NCBI RefSeq assembly: GCF_041529975.1
Contig: NZ_CP168030.1
Location: 3,831,530 to 3,895,529, forward strand
Direction: 5' to 3'
Length of the DNA stretch: 64,000 bases
Source of the DNA: Microbacterium maritypicum
Lineage (GTDB): Bacteria; Actinomycetota; Actinomycetes; Actinomycetales; Microbacteriaceae
Shown: one piece after another, positions 17,017 through 24,940 of the stretch
Layout: each line of letters begins with the position of its first letter
Numbering within the stretch: position 1 is the first letter of the stretch
The notes under the pieces: generated by a model
The model's database searches: none
What the model saw: only the letters and a program-made list of their open reading frames with translations
What the model was told of the DNA's origin: nothing
Position numbers and translations under genes: made by a program

Positions 17017-17349
17017 CTACAACTGGCCCAACGCGGCGCTCAGCGCCATGTTGGCGACGACGAACGCGATCAGCGTGAGGGCGACGCCACCCGTCGGGAT
17101 GATCCAGAACCTTCGGATTCGAGACCTGAAGTAACCGTAGGAGCCTGCGGCGACGATGAAGAGCGAGAGATCCGTCCACCAGAACGCGTGAGTGGACGAG
17201 CCTATTGCGGGATAGTCGCAGCGAGCCGTGCACCCAGCGATCTCGAGAATCCTCATGAAGATGAACAGCGCAGCCACCACCGACACGAAGACGTGGATCC
17301 ACATGACGTGGTCGCCCGGCAGGCTCCGGTTGCGGCGTTGGTCGTCCAT
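17017..17349 (-). CDS. Small membrane protein, function unknown
   Basis: The 110-residue product has three hydrophobic segments: about residues 17-38 (WIHVFVSVVAALFIFMRILEI), 58-77 (FWWTDLSLFIVAAGSYGYF) and 83-107 (FWIIPTGGVALTLIAFVVAN). Two Cys residues flank a short loop (AGCTARCDYP) between the first two. The start at 17349 follows GTGAGGAGAG. There is no recognisable family. It is isolated between the TetR gene and a toxin-antitoxin pair. Confidence 0.65.
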   Translation of the reverse strand: MDDQRRNRSLPGDHVMWIHVFVSVVAALFIFMRILEIAGCTARCDYPAIGSSTHAFWWTDLSLFIVAAGSYGYFRSRIRRFWIIPTGGVALTLIAFVVANMALSAALGQL

Positions 17350-17435
17350 TCTCTCCTCACGGTTCGTGTCAGAGTACGAGACTCCCGTTCGCGTGAGCAT
17401 CCGAGTGCGTCACTCCGGGGAACGCGACGGCCCCG

Positions 17436-17954
17436 TCACAGCGCGAGGGTCGCGCGTGCGTCCTTCACGAGGAGGAAGAGGGTGCGACGCGCATCCGGGA
17501 AGGCGGTGAAGCCGAACCGCTCGCAGAACGGGACGATCTCGTCGTTGATCGCGTGCACCAGGATGGCGCGGACGCCGATGGCGTCTGCGGCTTCGAGCGC
17601 CCGCATCGTCGCGTGCTGCAGAAGCGAGAAACCCAGGCCGCAGCCCGAGTACTCCTGATCCACGGCCAGTCGCCCCAACAACACGATAGGAACGGACGCT
17701 GGCATGCCGGCGGCGAGCGGTGGCGGTCCGTCTCCTCGGTCGATGGCGCTGGAGGCCAGGCAGTAGTACCCCGCAACCCTCCCCTCGCGCGTGACCGAGA
17801 CCATCGTGCGCGAGGCGCCGCTCTTCTCATTCGAGCGGGCCCGGCCGCGCAGCCAGATATCGAGGCTCTCCTCGCCGCAGCGGAAGTCGGACAGCTTGTC
17901 GCCGGACGCAAGGGGCCGCGGCGTCAGGAACTCAGTCAACGAAGACGGATTCAC
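17436..17954 (-). CDS. GNAT toxin of a type II toxin-antitoxin pair (TacT-like)
   Basis: TacT-like toxins acetylate aminoacyl-tRNA and block translation. The 172-residue product has the pattern of the family: PLASGDKLSDFRCGEESLDIWLRGRA near the start, the acetyl-CoA loop VDQEYSGCGLGFSLL at about residues 97-111, and the closing FCERFGFTAFPDARRTLFLLVKDA. It begins at GTG 17954, inside the end of the antitoxin gene (23-nt overlap). The upstream DUF1778-type antitoxin confirms the assignment. No frameshift or missing motif is seen, so it appears intact. Confidence 0.88.
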   Translation of the reverse strand: MNPSSLTEFLTPRPLASGDKLSDFRCGEESLDIWLRGRARSNEKSGASRTMVSVTREGRVAGYYCLASSAIDRGDGPPPLAAGMPASVPIVLLGRLAVDQEYSGCGLGFSLLQHATMRALEAADAIGVRAILVHAINDEIVPFCERFGFTAFPDARRTLFLLVKDARATLAL

Positions 17955-18216
17955 GTCTCAGCAGCTCGCGGAGGCCCTCGACGGTGCGTGGCGGGCGTTC
18001 CATCACCTCGATGAAGGCGTCGAACCGCACGGCATCGACGAGCAATCGGCGTTCGCGCTCGATGACCTCCTGTGCTCGCTCCACGAGGACGGAAGCCGAG
18101 AAGTCGGTCACGGTACGACCTTCGATCGCGGCCGCCTCTTCGATCGTCTCCTTCTGATCCGCCGTGACGCGGAACTCCAGACGGGCGCTCTTCAGCGGAG
18201 AAGTCGAGGTGCTCAT
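17932..18216 (-). CDS. DUF1778-type ribbon-helix-helix antitoxin
   Basis: This is the antitoxin paired with the GNAT toxin; it neutralises the toxin by its tail and represses the operon by its N-terminus. The 94-residue product has a ribbon-helix-helix opening (KSARLEFRVTADQKETIEEAAAIEGRTVTDFSASVLV) and a Glu/Arg-rich C-terminal tail. The ATG at 18216 gives the usual length; a start at 18249 would place the operator palindrome inside the gene. It overlaps the toxin by 23 nt, typical of TacAT operons, and a perfect 9-bp operator lies 9 bp upstream. Confidence 0.88.
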   Translation of the reverse strand: MSTSTSPLKSARLEFRVTADQKETIEEAAAIEGRTVTDFSASVLVERAQEVIERERRLLVDAVRFDAFIEVMERPPRTVEGLRELLRRESVFVD

Positions 18217-18224
18217 GAAGTCGA

Positions 18225-18247
18225 GTGTACGGCAGATCGCCGTACAC
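18225..18247. promoter_or_regulatory. Operator palindrome of the toxin-antitoxin operon
   Basis: GTGTACGGC-AGATC-GCCGTACAC has perfect 9-bp arms and a 5-bp centre, beginning 9 bp before the antitoxin start. DUF1778 antitoxins repress their own promoters through such sites. Confidence 0.75.
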
Positions 18248-18261
18248 ATGGGAGCCTCCGT

Positions 18262-18308
18262 GCGGCTGAGCGACGGAACTCGTTATCCCGGGTGACGGGT
18301 TCGGCCCC
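18262..18308. repeat. Diverged direct repeat, copy A
   Basis: The 47-bp stretch beginning GCGGCTGAGC matches 18816-18861 at 39 of 47 positions, counting one gap. Its centre can fold as CTCGTTAT/GTGACGGG using G-U pairs. Confidence 0.7.
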
Positions 18309-18347
18309 GATGGGGATGCGTCGCGCAGCGCGACGCATCCCCATCGG
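18307..18347. repeat. 41-bp near-perfect palindrome
   Basis: Arms 18307-18326 and 18328-18347 are exact 20-bp inverse complements around a single A. It lies between the antitoxin gene and the end of a small membrane-protein gene. It could terminate that minus-strand gene, 95 nt beyond its stop, but there is no U tract and the stem is much longer than other terminators here. Confidence 0.85.
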
Positions 18348-18441
18348 TCCTCACATCAGACCTACCCCGGCATCTCCCGATAAAAGGCGGAGGCGCCCCC
18401 CTGTGTCGGGCGAGCCGCCTACTGGGCGGGCCCAGAGGGCG

Positions 18442-18669
18442 TTACGCCTGCGCTACCGCGCGACGTCGGCGAAGGATCCACATCGACATGAGAACGACAA
18501 GTCCCAAAACCAGTACGACGCCATCGATGAACAAGAAGATCCGCCATCCCTCATCGACTGCGGTAGCGGCTGCACCAAACGCCATGCACGCGGCGAGGAA
18601 AACGAAGATCCAGCCGGCCAACGCACGACCAAGCGACTGCGCCCGAATGGGCTTACGTTCTGCACTCAC
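18442..18669 (-). CDS. Small two-helix membrane protein
   Basis: The 75-residue product (from GTG 18669) has two hydrophobic helices, about residues 18-40 (LAGWIFVFLAACMAFGAAATAV) and 45-67 (IFLFIDGVVLVLGLVVLMSMWI), followed by RRRR. The GTG is preferred because AGAGG lies 9 nt upstream; ATG codons at 18687 and 18696 are alternatives without a clear site. No family is recognised. It lies alone between two diverged direct repeats. Confidence 0.5.
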   Translation of the reverse strand: MSAERKPIRAQSLGRALAGWIFVFLAACMAFGAAATAVDEGWRIFLFIDGVVLVLGLVVLMSMWILRRRRAVAQA

Positions 18670-18815
18670 GGCTTCATTCCTCTCCATCGTCAGCATGTGA
18701 AGTACCCATCAGACATTCCGGATATGCATGGTGCTCTTCCGTTGTCCAGCAGACTCCAGGACAAAGAGTCATGAGCTATAACGCTACGCGATAATCCGAC
18801 CGCACTGACGAACCC

Positions 18816-18861
18816 GTGGCTGAGCACGGACCTCGTTACCCCGAGTGACGAGCCCGGCCCC
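18816..18861. repeat. Diverged direct repeat, copy B
   Basis: It is the partner of 18262-18308, starting 554 bp later in the same orientation. The centre folds as CTCGTTAC-CCCGA-GTGACGAG. Base changes relative to copy A preserve the pairing. It precedes the DUF1684 gene by about 30 bp. Confidence 0.7.
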
Positions 18862-18893
18862 ACCCCGTTCTGCATGCCGGAGAATTGAGAGTG

Positions 18894-19589
18894 ATGTCTG
18901 AACGCGAAGAGCACACCCAGTGGCAGGCCGAGCGCCGCGCCTCCGTCACGTCTGCCACCGGCAACCTCGCCCTGGTCGAGACGCGCTGGACCGGCGAGCT
19001 CCCCGACCTGGATGCGGCGCAGCGCGCCGCGTCCCCCACCGAGACCGTGACGCCGATCCAGCGCACGAACATCGAGACCGGCCAGGCGGAGCACGGCCTG
19101 CGCGTCTGGGATGCCGATGCCCCCGCGATCCGCGCGTTCGACCGCATCGACACGTACGAGTACGACCCGGCGTGGGTGCTCGAGGGCCACTTCACCCCCG
19201 TGTCCGGAGAGCGCCGGGTCTCGTTCGAACACATCCGCGACAACGGCGGCACCCGCGACCTCGTCGTCCCGGGCGACATCCGCCTCGAGCTGAACGGCCG
19301 CGAGTACGACCTCGCCGCCTTCGACGACGGCGGCACGCTGCTGCTCGTCTTCGGCGACGAGACCAACGGCTCGGAGACCTACGGATCCGGTCGCTTCCTG
19401 TTCGTCCAGCTGCGCGACGACGAGGGCTCCGTCACCCTCGACTTCAACCGCGCGTTCGTGCCGCCCTGCGGCTTCAGCGCGCAGTACAACTGCCCGCTGC
19501 CGCCGGCATCCAACCGCTTCCCCCTGCCTATCCGAGCAGGCGAGAAGAACGTCGTCTTCCGCGACGGCTTCGACATCTACGCGGTCTGA
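18894..19589 (+). CDS. DUF1684 family protein
   Basis: The 231-residue product belongs by pattern to DUF1684, a family of unknown function with a conserved beta-sandwich core. Visible hallmarks are EEHTQWQAERRASVTSATGNLAL at the start, GLRVWDADAPAIRAF, LLLVFGDETNGSETYGSGRFLFV near residue 150, and the closing LDFNRAFVPPCGFSAQYNCPLPPASNRFPLPI with two conserved Cys. ATG 18894 follows GAGAGTG. It lies 28 bp upstream of a peptide-binding lipoprotein gene in the same direction, so it is probably the first gene of that importer operon. No signal peptide is present. Confidence 0.88.
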   Translation: MSEREEHTQWQAERRASVTSATGNLALVETRWTGELPDLDAAQRAASPTETVTPIQRTNIETGQAEHGLRVWDADAPAIRAFDRIDTYEYDPAWVLEGHFTPVSGERRVSFEHIRDNGGTRDLVVPGDIRLELNGREYDLAAFDDGGTLLLVFGDETNGSETYGSGRFLFVQLRDDEGSVTLDFNRAFVPPCGFSAQYNCPLPPASNRFPLPIRAGEKNVVFRDGFDIYAV

Positions 19590-19617
19590 CACCGCGCACT
19601 CTCACCCTGGAGTAGTC

Positions 19618-21111
19618 ATGAGAAGAACTCGCATCCTCGGCGCGCTCGGCGCCGTCGCCACGCTCGCCCTCGTGGCCGGCTGCGCGTCGGGCACGACCGA
19701 CGACGCCTCGAGCGAAGACGCCACCGTCTTCATCGGCTCGCTGTACGAGCCCACCAACCTCAGCAACACCCAGGGTGGCGGCCAGGGCGTGACCGAGGCC
19801 CTCACCGGCAACGTCTACGAGGGCCTGTACCGGCTGACGGACGACGGTGAGGTCGAACCCTTGCTCGCCGAAGACGCCCAGGTGTCCGACGACGGTCTGA
19901 CCTACACGATCACGCTGCGCGACGACGTGACCTTCCACTCGGGCGACCCACTCACCTCCGCCGACGTGAAGTCGAGCGTCGAGGCCGTCACCGCCGAAGA
20001 CTCCGTGTCGGCGCGCAAGTCGAGCTTCGGCGTGATCGCCGACATCGCCACCCCCGACGACTCGACCGTCGTGTTCACGCTGTCGCAGCGGTCGATCTCG
20101 TTCCTCTACAACCTCAGCTACGTCTGGATCGTGAACGACGAGGCCGGCGACATCACCAGCGCCGAAGACGGCACCGGTCCGTACACGCTCGACGAGTGGA
20201 AGAAGGGCTCGACCCTCACCCTCGATCGCTGGGACGACTACTGGGGCGAGCCCGCCAAGAACGGCGAGGTCGTCTACACGTACTTCACCGACGCGACGGC
20301 CGAGAACAACGCGCTGCTCACGGGTGAGATCGACGTGATCACCAGCGTGCAGAGCCCCGACTCGCTCGCGCAGTTCGACAACGACGAGTACGTGATCAGC
20401 GAGGGCACTTCGACCACGAAGGAGCTGCTCGCGTTCAACGACCGCGTCGCCCCCTTCGACGACGCCCTCGTGCGCAAGGCGATCTACTCCGCGATCGACA
20501 CGAAGAAGCTGCTCGAATCGATCTGGGGCGACTACGGCACCCTGATCGGCTCGATGGTTCCCCCGACCGACCCCTGGTACGAAGACCTCACCTCGGTTAA
20601 CCCTTACGACGTGGAGCTCTCGAAGGACCTGCTCGCGCAGGCCGGCTACGCCGACGGCTTCACGTTCACCCTCGACACCCCGAGCTACGACCCGCACCCC
20701 GCCGTCGCGGAGTTCCTGCAGTCGCAGCTCGCCGAGGTCGGCATCACGGTCGAGATCAACACGATCAGCGCCGACGAGTGGTACACGAAGGTCTTCAAAG
20801 AGCAGGACTTCGAGGCCACCCTCCAGGAGCACGTGAACGACCGCGATGTGGTCTGGTACGGCAACCCCGACTTCTACTGGGGCTACAACGACGCCGAGGT
20901 GCAGAAGTGGGTCGCCGACGCCGAACAGGCCACCACGACCGACGAGCAGACGGCCCTGCTGAAGCAGGTCAACGAGAAGATCGCCGCGGATGCCGCGAGC
21001 GTATGGTTGTACCTGTACCCGCAGATCGTGGTCGCCTCGAGTGACCTCAGCGGGTACCCGGTCAACGGCCTGAACTCGCAGTTCTTCGCCTACGACATCG
21101 TCAAGTCCTGA
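19618..21111 (+). CDS. Peptide ABC transporter substrate-binding lipoprotein
   Basis: This is the receptor of the second peptide importer. The 497-residue product has a lipobox LVAGC with Cys22, an acidic linker, and the SBP_bac_5 core: NVYEGLYRLTDDGEVEPLLAEDAQV, YTITLRDDVTFHSGDPLTSADVKSS, and DDALVRKAIYSAIDTKKLL. Length is typical for the family. It follows the DUF1684 gene by 28 bp and is followed by a 13-bp hairpin before the permease genes, an arrangement that favours excess binding protein over membrane parts. Confidence 0.93.
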   Translation: MRRTRILGALGAVATLALVAGCASGTTDDASSEDATVFIGSLYEPTNLSNTQGGGQGVTEALTGNVYEGLYRLTDDGEVEPLLAEDAQVSDDGLTYTITLRDDVTFHSGDPLTSADVKSSVEAVTAEDSVSARKSSFGVIADIATPDDSTVVFTLSQRSISFLYNLSYVWIVNDEAGDITSAEDGTGPYTLDEWKKGSTLTLDRWDDYWGEPAKNGEVVYTYFTDATAENNALLTGEIDVITSVQSPDSLAQFDNDEYVISEGTSTTKELLAFNDRVAPFDDALVRKAIYSAIDTKKLLESIWGDYGTLIGSMVPPTDPWYEDLTSVNPYDVELSKDLLAQAGYADGFTFTLDTPSYDPHPAVAEFLQSQLAEVGITVEINTISADEWYTKVFKEQDFEATLQEHVNDRDVVWYGNPDFYWGYNDAEVQKWVADAEQATTTDEQTALLKQVNEKIAADAASVWLYLYPQIVVASSDLSGYPVNGLNSQFFAYDIVKS

Positions 21112-21115
21112 CGTG

Positions 21116-21146
21116 CGAGGGGATGCCGCGCGTCGGCATCCCCTCG
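21116..21146 (+). terminator. Intra-operon hairpin after the binding-protein gene
   Basis: Perfect 13-bp arms (21116-21128 with 21134-21146) have a 5-nt loop and start 5 nt past the stop. No U run follows, so it is more likely a partial terminator or 3' mRNA stabiliser than a full stop. Confidence 0.7.
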
Positions 21147-21161
21147 TCATCCTGAGAACAC

Positions 21162-22124
21162 ATGCTCGCCTACCTGCTGCGCCGCCTCGCGTTCCTCGTG
21201 GTGTCGCTCGTCGTCGCGATGGTCGCGATCTTCGTGCTGCTGCGCCTGCTTCCCGGCGACCCGGCCAACGCGCTGCTCTCGGTGAACGCGACCCCCGAGC
21301 AGATCGCCGCGGCCCGCGAGCAGGTCGGCTCCGACCAGCCCCTGCTGCAGCAGTTCACGACGTGGGCGGGGCAGCTGCTCCGCTTCGACCTCGGTGAATC
21401 GTTCCTGAGCTCGCGTCCCGTCGGACCCGACATCGCCGACCGCCTCGCCGTGACCATTCCGCTCACGCTCATCGCCTTCACGATCGCCCTGCTGGTCTCG
21501 CTCGTGATCGGCATCACCGCGGCCGTGAAGTCCGACCGCTGGTACGGCATCGTGCTCTCGGGGTTCGCGCAGCTCGGTGTTGCCGTCCCGGTGTTCTGGG
21601 TCGGCGTCGTGCTCGTCTGGGTGTTCGCGCTCGGACTCGGCGCGCTGCCCTCCGGCGGCTTCCCCCGCGACGACTGGGAGGACCCCGCCGACGCGCTGCG
21701 ATCGCTCGCCCTGCCGATCACCACGATCGTGATCGTGATGAGCGCCTCCCTCAGCCGATATGTGCGCTCAGCCACTCTCGACGTATTGGGCAGCGACTAC
21801 CTGCGCACCGCTCGCGCCGGAGGCTCCGGCATGGGTGAGGCGCTGCTGCGTCATGGTGTGCGCAACGGCGCGGTGCCGGTCGTCGCGATCCTCGGCATCG
21901 AGCTGTCGACGACTCTGCTCGGCGCGGTCGTCGTCGAGAGCGTGTTCACCCTTCCCGGTCTCGGCAGCCTGCTGCTGTCGGCCATCGAGCAGCACGACTT
22001 CCAGGTCATCCAGGGCGTTCTCGTCGTCAGCACCCTCTTCGTGCTGCTCGTCGGATTCGCCGCCGACATCGTGCAGCGCCTGATCGACCCGCGCCTGCGC
22101 ACCAGCGTCTCGGGGAACCGATGA
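21162..22124 (+). CDS. Peptide ABC transporter permease (DppB type)
   Basis: This is a membrane channel subunit of the second importer. The 320-residue product opens MLAYLLRRLAFLVVSLVVAMVAIFVLL with the RLLPGDPANALL motif, carries six transmembrane helices, and has the EAA-like loop YLRTARAGGSGMGEALLRHGVRN. The C-terminus reads DIVQRLIDPRLR. The ATG at 21162 opens 15 bp after the hairpin. The stop overlaps the next permease as ATGA. It differs widely in sequence from the DppB-type protein at 5697-6758, so the two operons are not recent copies. Confidence 0.92.
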   Translation: MLAYLLRRLAFLVVSLVVAMVAIFVLLRLLPGDPANALLSVNATPEQIAAAREQVGSDQPLLQQFTTWAGQLLRFDLGESFLSSRPVGPDIADRLAVTIPLTLIAFTIALLVSLVIGITAAVKSDRWYGIVLSGFAQLGVAVPVFWVGVVLVWVFALGLGALPSGGFPRDDWEDPADALRSLALPITTIVIVMSASLSRYVRSATLDVLGSDYLRTARAGGSGMGEALLRHGVRNGAVPVVAILGIELSTTLLGAVVVESVFTLPGLGSLLLSAIEQHDFQVIQGVLVVSTLFVLLVGFAADIVQRLIDPRLRTSVSGNR

Positions 22125-22981
22125 GCCGCGTCGCCGAACAGCTGATCACCGGATCCGTGCCCGTGCGCCGGCGTCCGAAGGCGACCCTCGTCATCGGGAT
22201 CGTGCTCACGGGCCTCATCGTGCTGATGGCGCTGGTCTCCCTGTTCTGGCTTCCGTATCCGCTCGCCGACACCAGCGGCGGCCGTCTCGAAGGACCGAGC
22301 ACGCTGCACCTGCTCGGAACCGACCGACTCGGTCGCGACCTGCTCTCGCAGCTGATGTGGGGCGCGCGGATCGCCCTCATCGTCGGAACCTGCTCGGTCG
22401 CGATCGCGGCTGTCCTCGGCACGATCATCGGCCTCCTCGCCGCCTTCGCCCGACCCTGGGTCGATGACACGCTCTCGGCCGGACTCGACGTGGTGATCGC
22501 CTTCCCCGTGCTGCTGCTCGCGATGCTGGTGGTCGCCGTCCAGGGTGCGTCCCTGTGGTCGGCGGTGCTCGCGATCGGGCTCGCGATGTCGGCGGTGGTC
22601 GCGCGTCTCACCCGCATCCTCGCGCGTCGCGTGCTGCAGGAGCAGTTCGTCACGGCGGCCCGCACGAGCGGCACGAGCGTGATCGGAATCGTGTTCCAGC
22701 ACGTGCTGCCGAACATCGCGCCGACGCTCGCCGTGAGCCTCGCGCTGCAGTTCGGCGCTGCCGTGCTCGCGGAGGCGAGCCTGTCGTATCTGGGCCTCGG
22801 CGCGCCGCCGCCCAACGCCTCGTGGGGGCGGATGCTGCAGGAGGCGCAGGGCACCGTGCTCACGGCTCCGGTCGGTGCGATCGCTCCCGGTGTCGCGATC
22901 ATCGCGCTCGTGCTCGGTGTGAACTTCCTTGCCGACGGTCTGCGCGACCTCGCCGACCCGACCCGCAGGAGGAGCCGATGA
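22121..22981 (+). CDS. Peptide ABC transporter permease (DppC type)
   Basis: The 286-residue product has a first helix at about 25-48, the LLGTDRLGRDLLSQLMWGARIAL stretch of the DppC family, five further helices, and the EAA-like loop RTSGTSVIGIVFQHVLPNI. It shares the C-terminal GDGLRDLADPTRRR-like ending of the family. It overlaps dppB upstream and the ATPase downstream by 4 nt each. Confidence 0.92.
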   Translation: MSRVAEQLITGSVPVRRRPKATLVIGIVLTGLIVLMALVSLFWLPYPLADTSGGRLEGPSTLHLLGTDRLGRDLLSQLMWGARIALIVGTCSVAIAAVLGTIIGLLAAFARPWVDDTLSAGLDVVIAFPVLLLAMLVVAVQGASLWSAVLAIGLAMSAVVARLTRILARRVLQEQFVTAARTSGTSVIGIVFQHVLPNIAPTLAVSLALQFGAAVLAEASLSYLGLGAPPPNASWGRMLQEAQGTVLTAPVGAIAPGVAIIALVLGVNFLADGLRDLADPTRRRSR

Positions 22982-23775
22982 GCCTTCTCGATGTCACCGG
23001 TCTCACGGTCCGCTCGGCGTCCGGCGTGCTCGTGCGCGACGTGTCGTTCTCGCTCGGGGCCGGCGAGCGCCTGGGGCTGATCGGCGAGTCCGGTTCGGGC
23101 AAGTCTCTGACCTCGTTGGCGGTCACCGGGCTGCTGCCGGATGCCCTCGTCGCATCGGGTTCCGTGCTGCTCGACGGGCATCAGGTCGTCGACGCTCGGG
23201 ATGCCGATCTCCGGCCATTGCGCGGACCGGTGGCGCAGATCGTTTTCCAGGAGCCGCTCACCGCTCTCGATCCGCTGATGCGGGTCGGCCAGCAGGTCGC
23301 CGAACCGCTGCGCCGCCATCTCGGGCTGCGTGGCGCCGAGCTGCATGCGGCTGTCGCGGCGGCCCTCGACGAGGTCGCCCTGTCGGAACCGCGGTTCGCG
23401 CGCGCCTACCCGCACGAGCTGTCGGGTGGTCAGCGTCAGCGCGTGGCGATCGCCATCGCCCTCGCCGCCAAACCGCAGCTGCTCATCGCCGACGAGCCGA
23501 CGACCGCGCTCGACGTCACGGTGCAGGACGGCGTGCTCGCGCTGCTGGAGCGGCTGGTCGCCGAGCGGGGCATGGCGCTGCTGTTCATCAGCCACGACCT
23601 GGCCGTGGTCTCGCGCATGGTCGATCGCATCGTGGTGCTGCGCGACGGAAGTGTCGTCGAGGCGGGGCCGGTGGCCCAGGTGCTGCAGGAGCCGGCGGAG
23701 CCGTACACGCGGATGCTGGTCGACAGCGCCCGCGCCCTCGACGCGTACCTCGACGCCGGGGAGGGCACGCGATGA
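22978..23775 (+). CDS. Peptide ABC transporter ATP-binding protein (DppD type)
   Basis: The 265-residue ATPase has Walker A GESGSGKSLTS, the FQEPLTALDPLMRVG stretch, signature LSGGQRQR, Walker B LLIADEPTTALDVTVQ and switch His in LLFISHDLAV. ATG 22978 is preceded by AGGAGGAG and overlaps the permease stop. The same frame is open far upstream, but that stretch is a shadow of the permease. The tail ends AYLDAGEGTR without the long DppD C-terminal extension that carries Cys motifs. Confidence 0.92.
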   Translation: MSLLDVTGLTVRSASGVLVRDVSFSLGAGERLGLIGESGSGKSLTSLAVTGLLPDALVASGSVLLDGHQVVDARDADLRPLRGPVAQIVFQEPLTALDPLMRVGQQVAEPLRRHLGLRGAELHAAVAAALDEVALSEPRFARAYPHELSGGQRQRVAIAIALAAKPQLLIADEPTTALDVTVQDGVLALLERLVAERGMALLFISHDLAVVSRMVDRIVVLRDGSVVEAGPVAQVLQEPAEPYTRMLVDSARALDAYLDAGEGTR

Positions 23776-24527
23776 CGATCCTCGAACTGCAAGGCGCCGG
23801 ATTCGCGTACGGTTCCCGCCGGGTGCTGGACGACATCTCGGTGAGCCTCTCCGAGGGCGACTCGCTCGGTCTCGTGGGCGAATCGGGTGCGGGCAAGTCC
23901 ACGATCCTGCGGCTGATGCTTGGCCTCGCCGCTCCGCGCGATGGCCAGGTGCTGTTCGACGGCGCACCCCTGTCGTTGCGTGACCGCGCCCAGATGCGGC
24001 GGTTCCGCGCGAGCGTGCAGCCCGTCTTCCAGGATCCGTATTCGTCGCTCGACCCTCGCCAGCGCATCGACCGGATCATCGGCGAGCCGCTCCGGTCATT
24101 GGGCCTGGCATCGGGTGCCGACGCCCAGCGCCGCATCGCCGAGGCGCTCGATTCGGTCGGGCTTCCCGCCGACACCGCACGCCGGTACCCGCACGAGTTC
24201 TCCGGCGGTCAGCGTCAGCGCATCGCGATCGCGCGGGCCGTGGTGTCGCGCCCGCGGTTGCTGCTGGCTGACGAGCCGGTGAGTGCGCTCGACGTCACGA
24301 CCCGGGTGCAGGTGCTCGAACTGCTCGACCGGCTGCGCCGCGAGAACGGCCTATCGCTCGTGATGGTGTCGCACGACCTGACCGCGATCGCGGCGGCCTG
24401 CGACCGCACGGTCGTGCTGCAGAACGGTCGCGTCGTCGAGCAGGGTGCGACGGCGACGGTGCTGCACGATCCGCAGGACCCGTACACCCGGGCGCTGGTC
24501 GACGCGGTTCCGCGACTGCCGCGCTGA
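23772..24527 (+). CDS. Peptide ABC transporter ATP-binding protein (DppF type)
   Basis: The 251-residue ATPase has Walker A GESGAGKSTILRLMLG, FQDPYSSLDPRQRID, signature FSGGQRQR, Walker B LLLADEPVSALDVTT and switch His in VMVSHDLTA. The C-terminal DPYTRALVDAVPRLP is the oligopeptide-transporter tail. It overlaps its neighbour by 4 nt and is the last gene of the DUF1684-SBP-B-C-D-F cluster. A weak 7-bp hairpin spans its stop. Confidence 0.92.
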   Translation: MTILELQGAGFAYGSRRVLDDISVSLSEGDSLGLVGESGAGKSTILRLMLGLAAPRDGQVLFDGAPLSLRDRAQMRRFRASVQPVFQDPYSSLDPRQRIDRIIGEPLRSLGLASGADAQRRIAEALDSVGLPADTARRYPHEFSGGQRQRIAIARAVVSRPRLLLADEPVSALDVTTRVQVLELLDRLRRENGLSLVMVSHDLTAIAAACDRTVVLQNGRVVEQGATATVLHDPQDPYTRALVDAVPRLPR

Positions 24528-24585
24528 CGCAGTTCAGCGTCAGGTCAGACAGAGAAGTCCCCCGCAGTCAGCCGATAGGAATGAG

Positions 24586-24620
24586 GAATGCGGGAGCGTG
24601 TCTGACCCACTCCCGCATTC
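24586..24620. terminator. Bidirectional terminator between ABC operon and small membrane gene
   Basis: Perfect 11-bp arms (24586-24596 with 24610-24620) have a 13-nt loop. It lies in the convergent gap 59 nt after the ATPase stop and 22 nt beyond the 24642 stop on the other strand. Confidence 0.65.
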
Positions 24621-24641
24621 ATCGTCGTCAGGGAAGTCGGA

Positions 24642-24851
24642 TCACTCTCTACGGAAGAGAACGCTGCCGAATCCCAGGAGCGCGAGACATGCGCCGAGAA
24701 GGAACGTGAGCGCGGCTGGCGCGAGGTTACCGGTCCCGTGTGTGTCGTCGGAGACGTACCCGTCGACAACCGCCATGACGATGGCGAGAACGATGACAGC
24801 GACGCCGAGCAGGCCGATGCCGACCATCACCCGACGGAGCTTCTGCTTCAC
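24642..24851 (-). CDS. Small two-helix membrane protein
   Basis: The 69-residue product begins VKQKLRRVMVGIGLLG and has two hydrophobic segments (about residues 8-30 and 44-63) joined by an acidic loop (DDTHGTGN), ending in a basic RRE. GTG 24851 is preferred because AGGAG lies 5 nt upstream; ATG 24872 would add seven residues with a poorly spaced GAGG. No family is recognised and no linked function is suggested by neighbours. Confidence 0.5.
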   Translation of the reverse strand: MKQKLRRVMVGIGLLGVAVIVLAIVMAVVDGYVSDDTHGTGNLAPAALTFLLGACLALLGFGSVLFRRE

Positions 24852-24940
24852 GATCACTCCTATGGGTTGCATGACCTCGCCACGACGTTGCTGTAGCTTA
24901 CGTCGTGCCGCCAAATAGCCGAAATGCCGCACCGCGCCCC

